A stretch of 14,055 nucleotides of DNA from an uncultured Eubacteriales bacterium (GTDB taxonomy: Bacteria > Bacillota_A > Clostridia > Oscillospirales > Oscillospiraceae): positions 1 to 14,055 of the forward strand of contig CATJRT010000173.1 in the NCBI GenBank assembly GCA_949742895.1, in the 5' to 3' direction. This document shows, piece after piece, positions 13,886 to 14,055 of this stretch. The notes under the pieces are model-generated. The model was given only the letters and a program-made list of their open reading frames with translations. It was not told where the DNA came from and did no database searches. Numbering within the stretch: the first letter of the stretch is position 1; every line of letters begins with the position of its first letter. A program made the translations under genes and the position numbers.

Positions 13886-14055
13886 ATGGCCAAATGCGAG
13901 TTCTGCGGCAAGGGCGTGAACTTCGGCATCCAGGTGTCCCACTCTCACCGCCGCTCGAACCGTCCCTGGAAGCCCAACGTCAAGCGCGTCAAGGCTGTGG
14001 TGGACGGCGCTCCCAAGCACGTCTATGTGTGCACCCGCTGCCTCCGCTCCGGCAA
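13886..14055 (+). CDS. rpmB: Large-subunit ribosomal protein L28 (bL28), partial at the window end
   Basis: The first 56 full codons of ribosomal protein bL28, a small basic protein of about 62 residues bound to 23S rRNA in the 50S subunit. The N-terminus MAKCEFCGKG and the later CTRCLRSG provide two CxxC pairs, the zinc-ribbon (C+) form. The central SHSHRRSNRPWKPN matches the family's conserved SHS-x-RR-x-x-R-x-W-x-PN pattern. Only the last few residues are missing, cut off by the end of the window. It is transcribed divergently from hprK behind its own promoter and a strong ribosome binding site. Confidence 0.97.
   Translation, partial: MAKCEFCGKGVNFGIQVSHSHRRSNRPWKPNVKRVKAVVDGAPKHVYVCTRCLRSG

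Overview
The window looks like chromosomal DNA of a Gram-positive gut anaerobe of the class Clostridia, most likely an Oscillospiraceae relative such as the Flavonifractor/Lawsonibacter/Oscillibacter group. This is inferred from four things: high GC with AT-rich gaps between genes, a Bacillota-type HPr kinase (hprK), a zinc-ribbon ribosomal protein L28, and a giant S-layer-anchored mucin glycosidase. No mobile element, RNA gene or CRISPR array was seen.

Layout, left to right. Four complete genes lie on the minus strand and one partial gene on the plus strand. (1) 43-2631 (minus) encodes an 862-residue fusion of a TetM/EF-G-like ribosomal GTPase with a C-terminal NYN nuclease domain that closely resembles Rae1/YacP. 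It has its own extended -10 promoter and a perfect palindromic terminator. (2) 2812-11064 (minus) encodes a 2750-residue secreted endo-alpha-N-acetylgalactosaminidase (GH101). It has three related N-terminal modules, four carboxypeptidase-regulatory-like Ig-fold domains, galactose-binding-like and LamG-like modules, a cysteine-rich segment and three C-terminal SLH domains. It is preceded by a strong promoter and a leader of about 90 nt holding two stem-loops. (3) 11343-12737 (minus) is a MATE-family efflux transporter. (4) 12766-13716 (minus) is hprK, 28 bases upstream of the MATE gene and probably in the same operon. (5) 13886 to the window end (plus) is rpmB (ribosomal protein L28), transcribed divergently from hprK.

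How the parts relate. The GH101 enzyme would sit on the cell wall and remove core 1 O-glycans (Gal-beta-1,3-GalNAc) from mucin. HPr kinase is the sensor of carbon catabolite control in this phylum, so the neighbours have a loose carbon-use theme, but nothing in the sequence shows that one regulates the other. The GTPase-nuclease fusion and rpmB are translation-related and flank the block.

The points most worth follow-up are the fusion of an A-site-binding GTPase with an A-site-type mRNA nuclease, the serine that replaces the conserved catalytic histidine in HPr kinase, and the modular architecture and structured leader of the GH101 gene.
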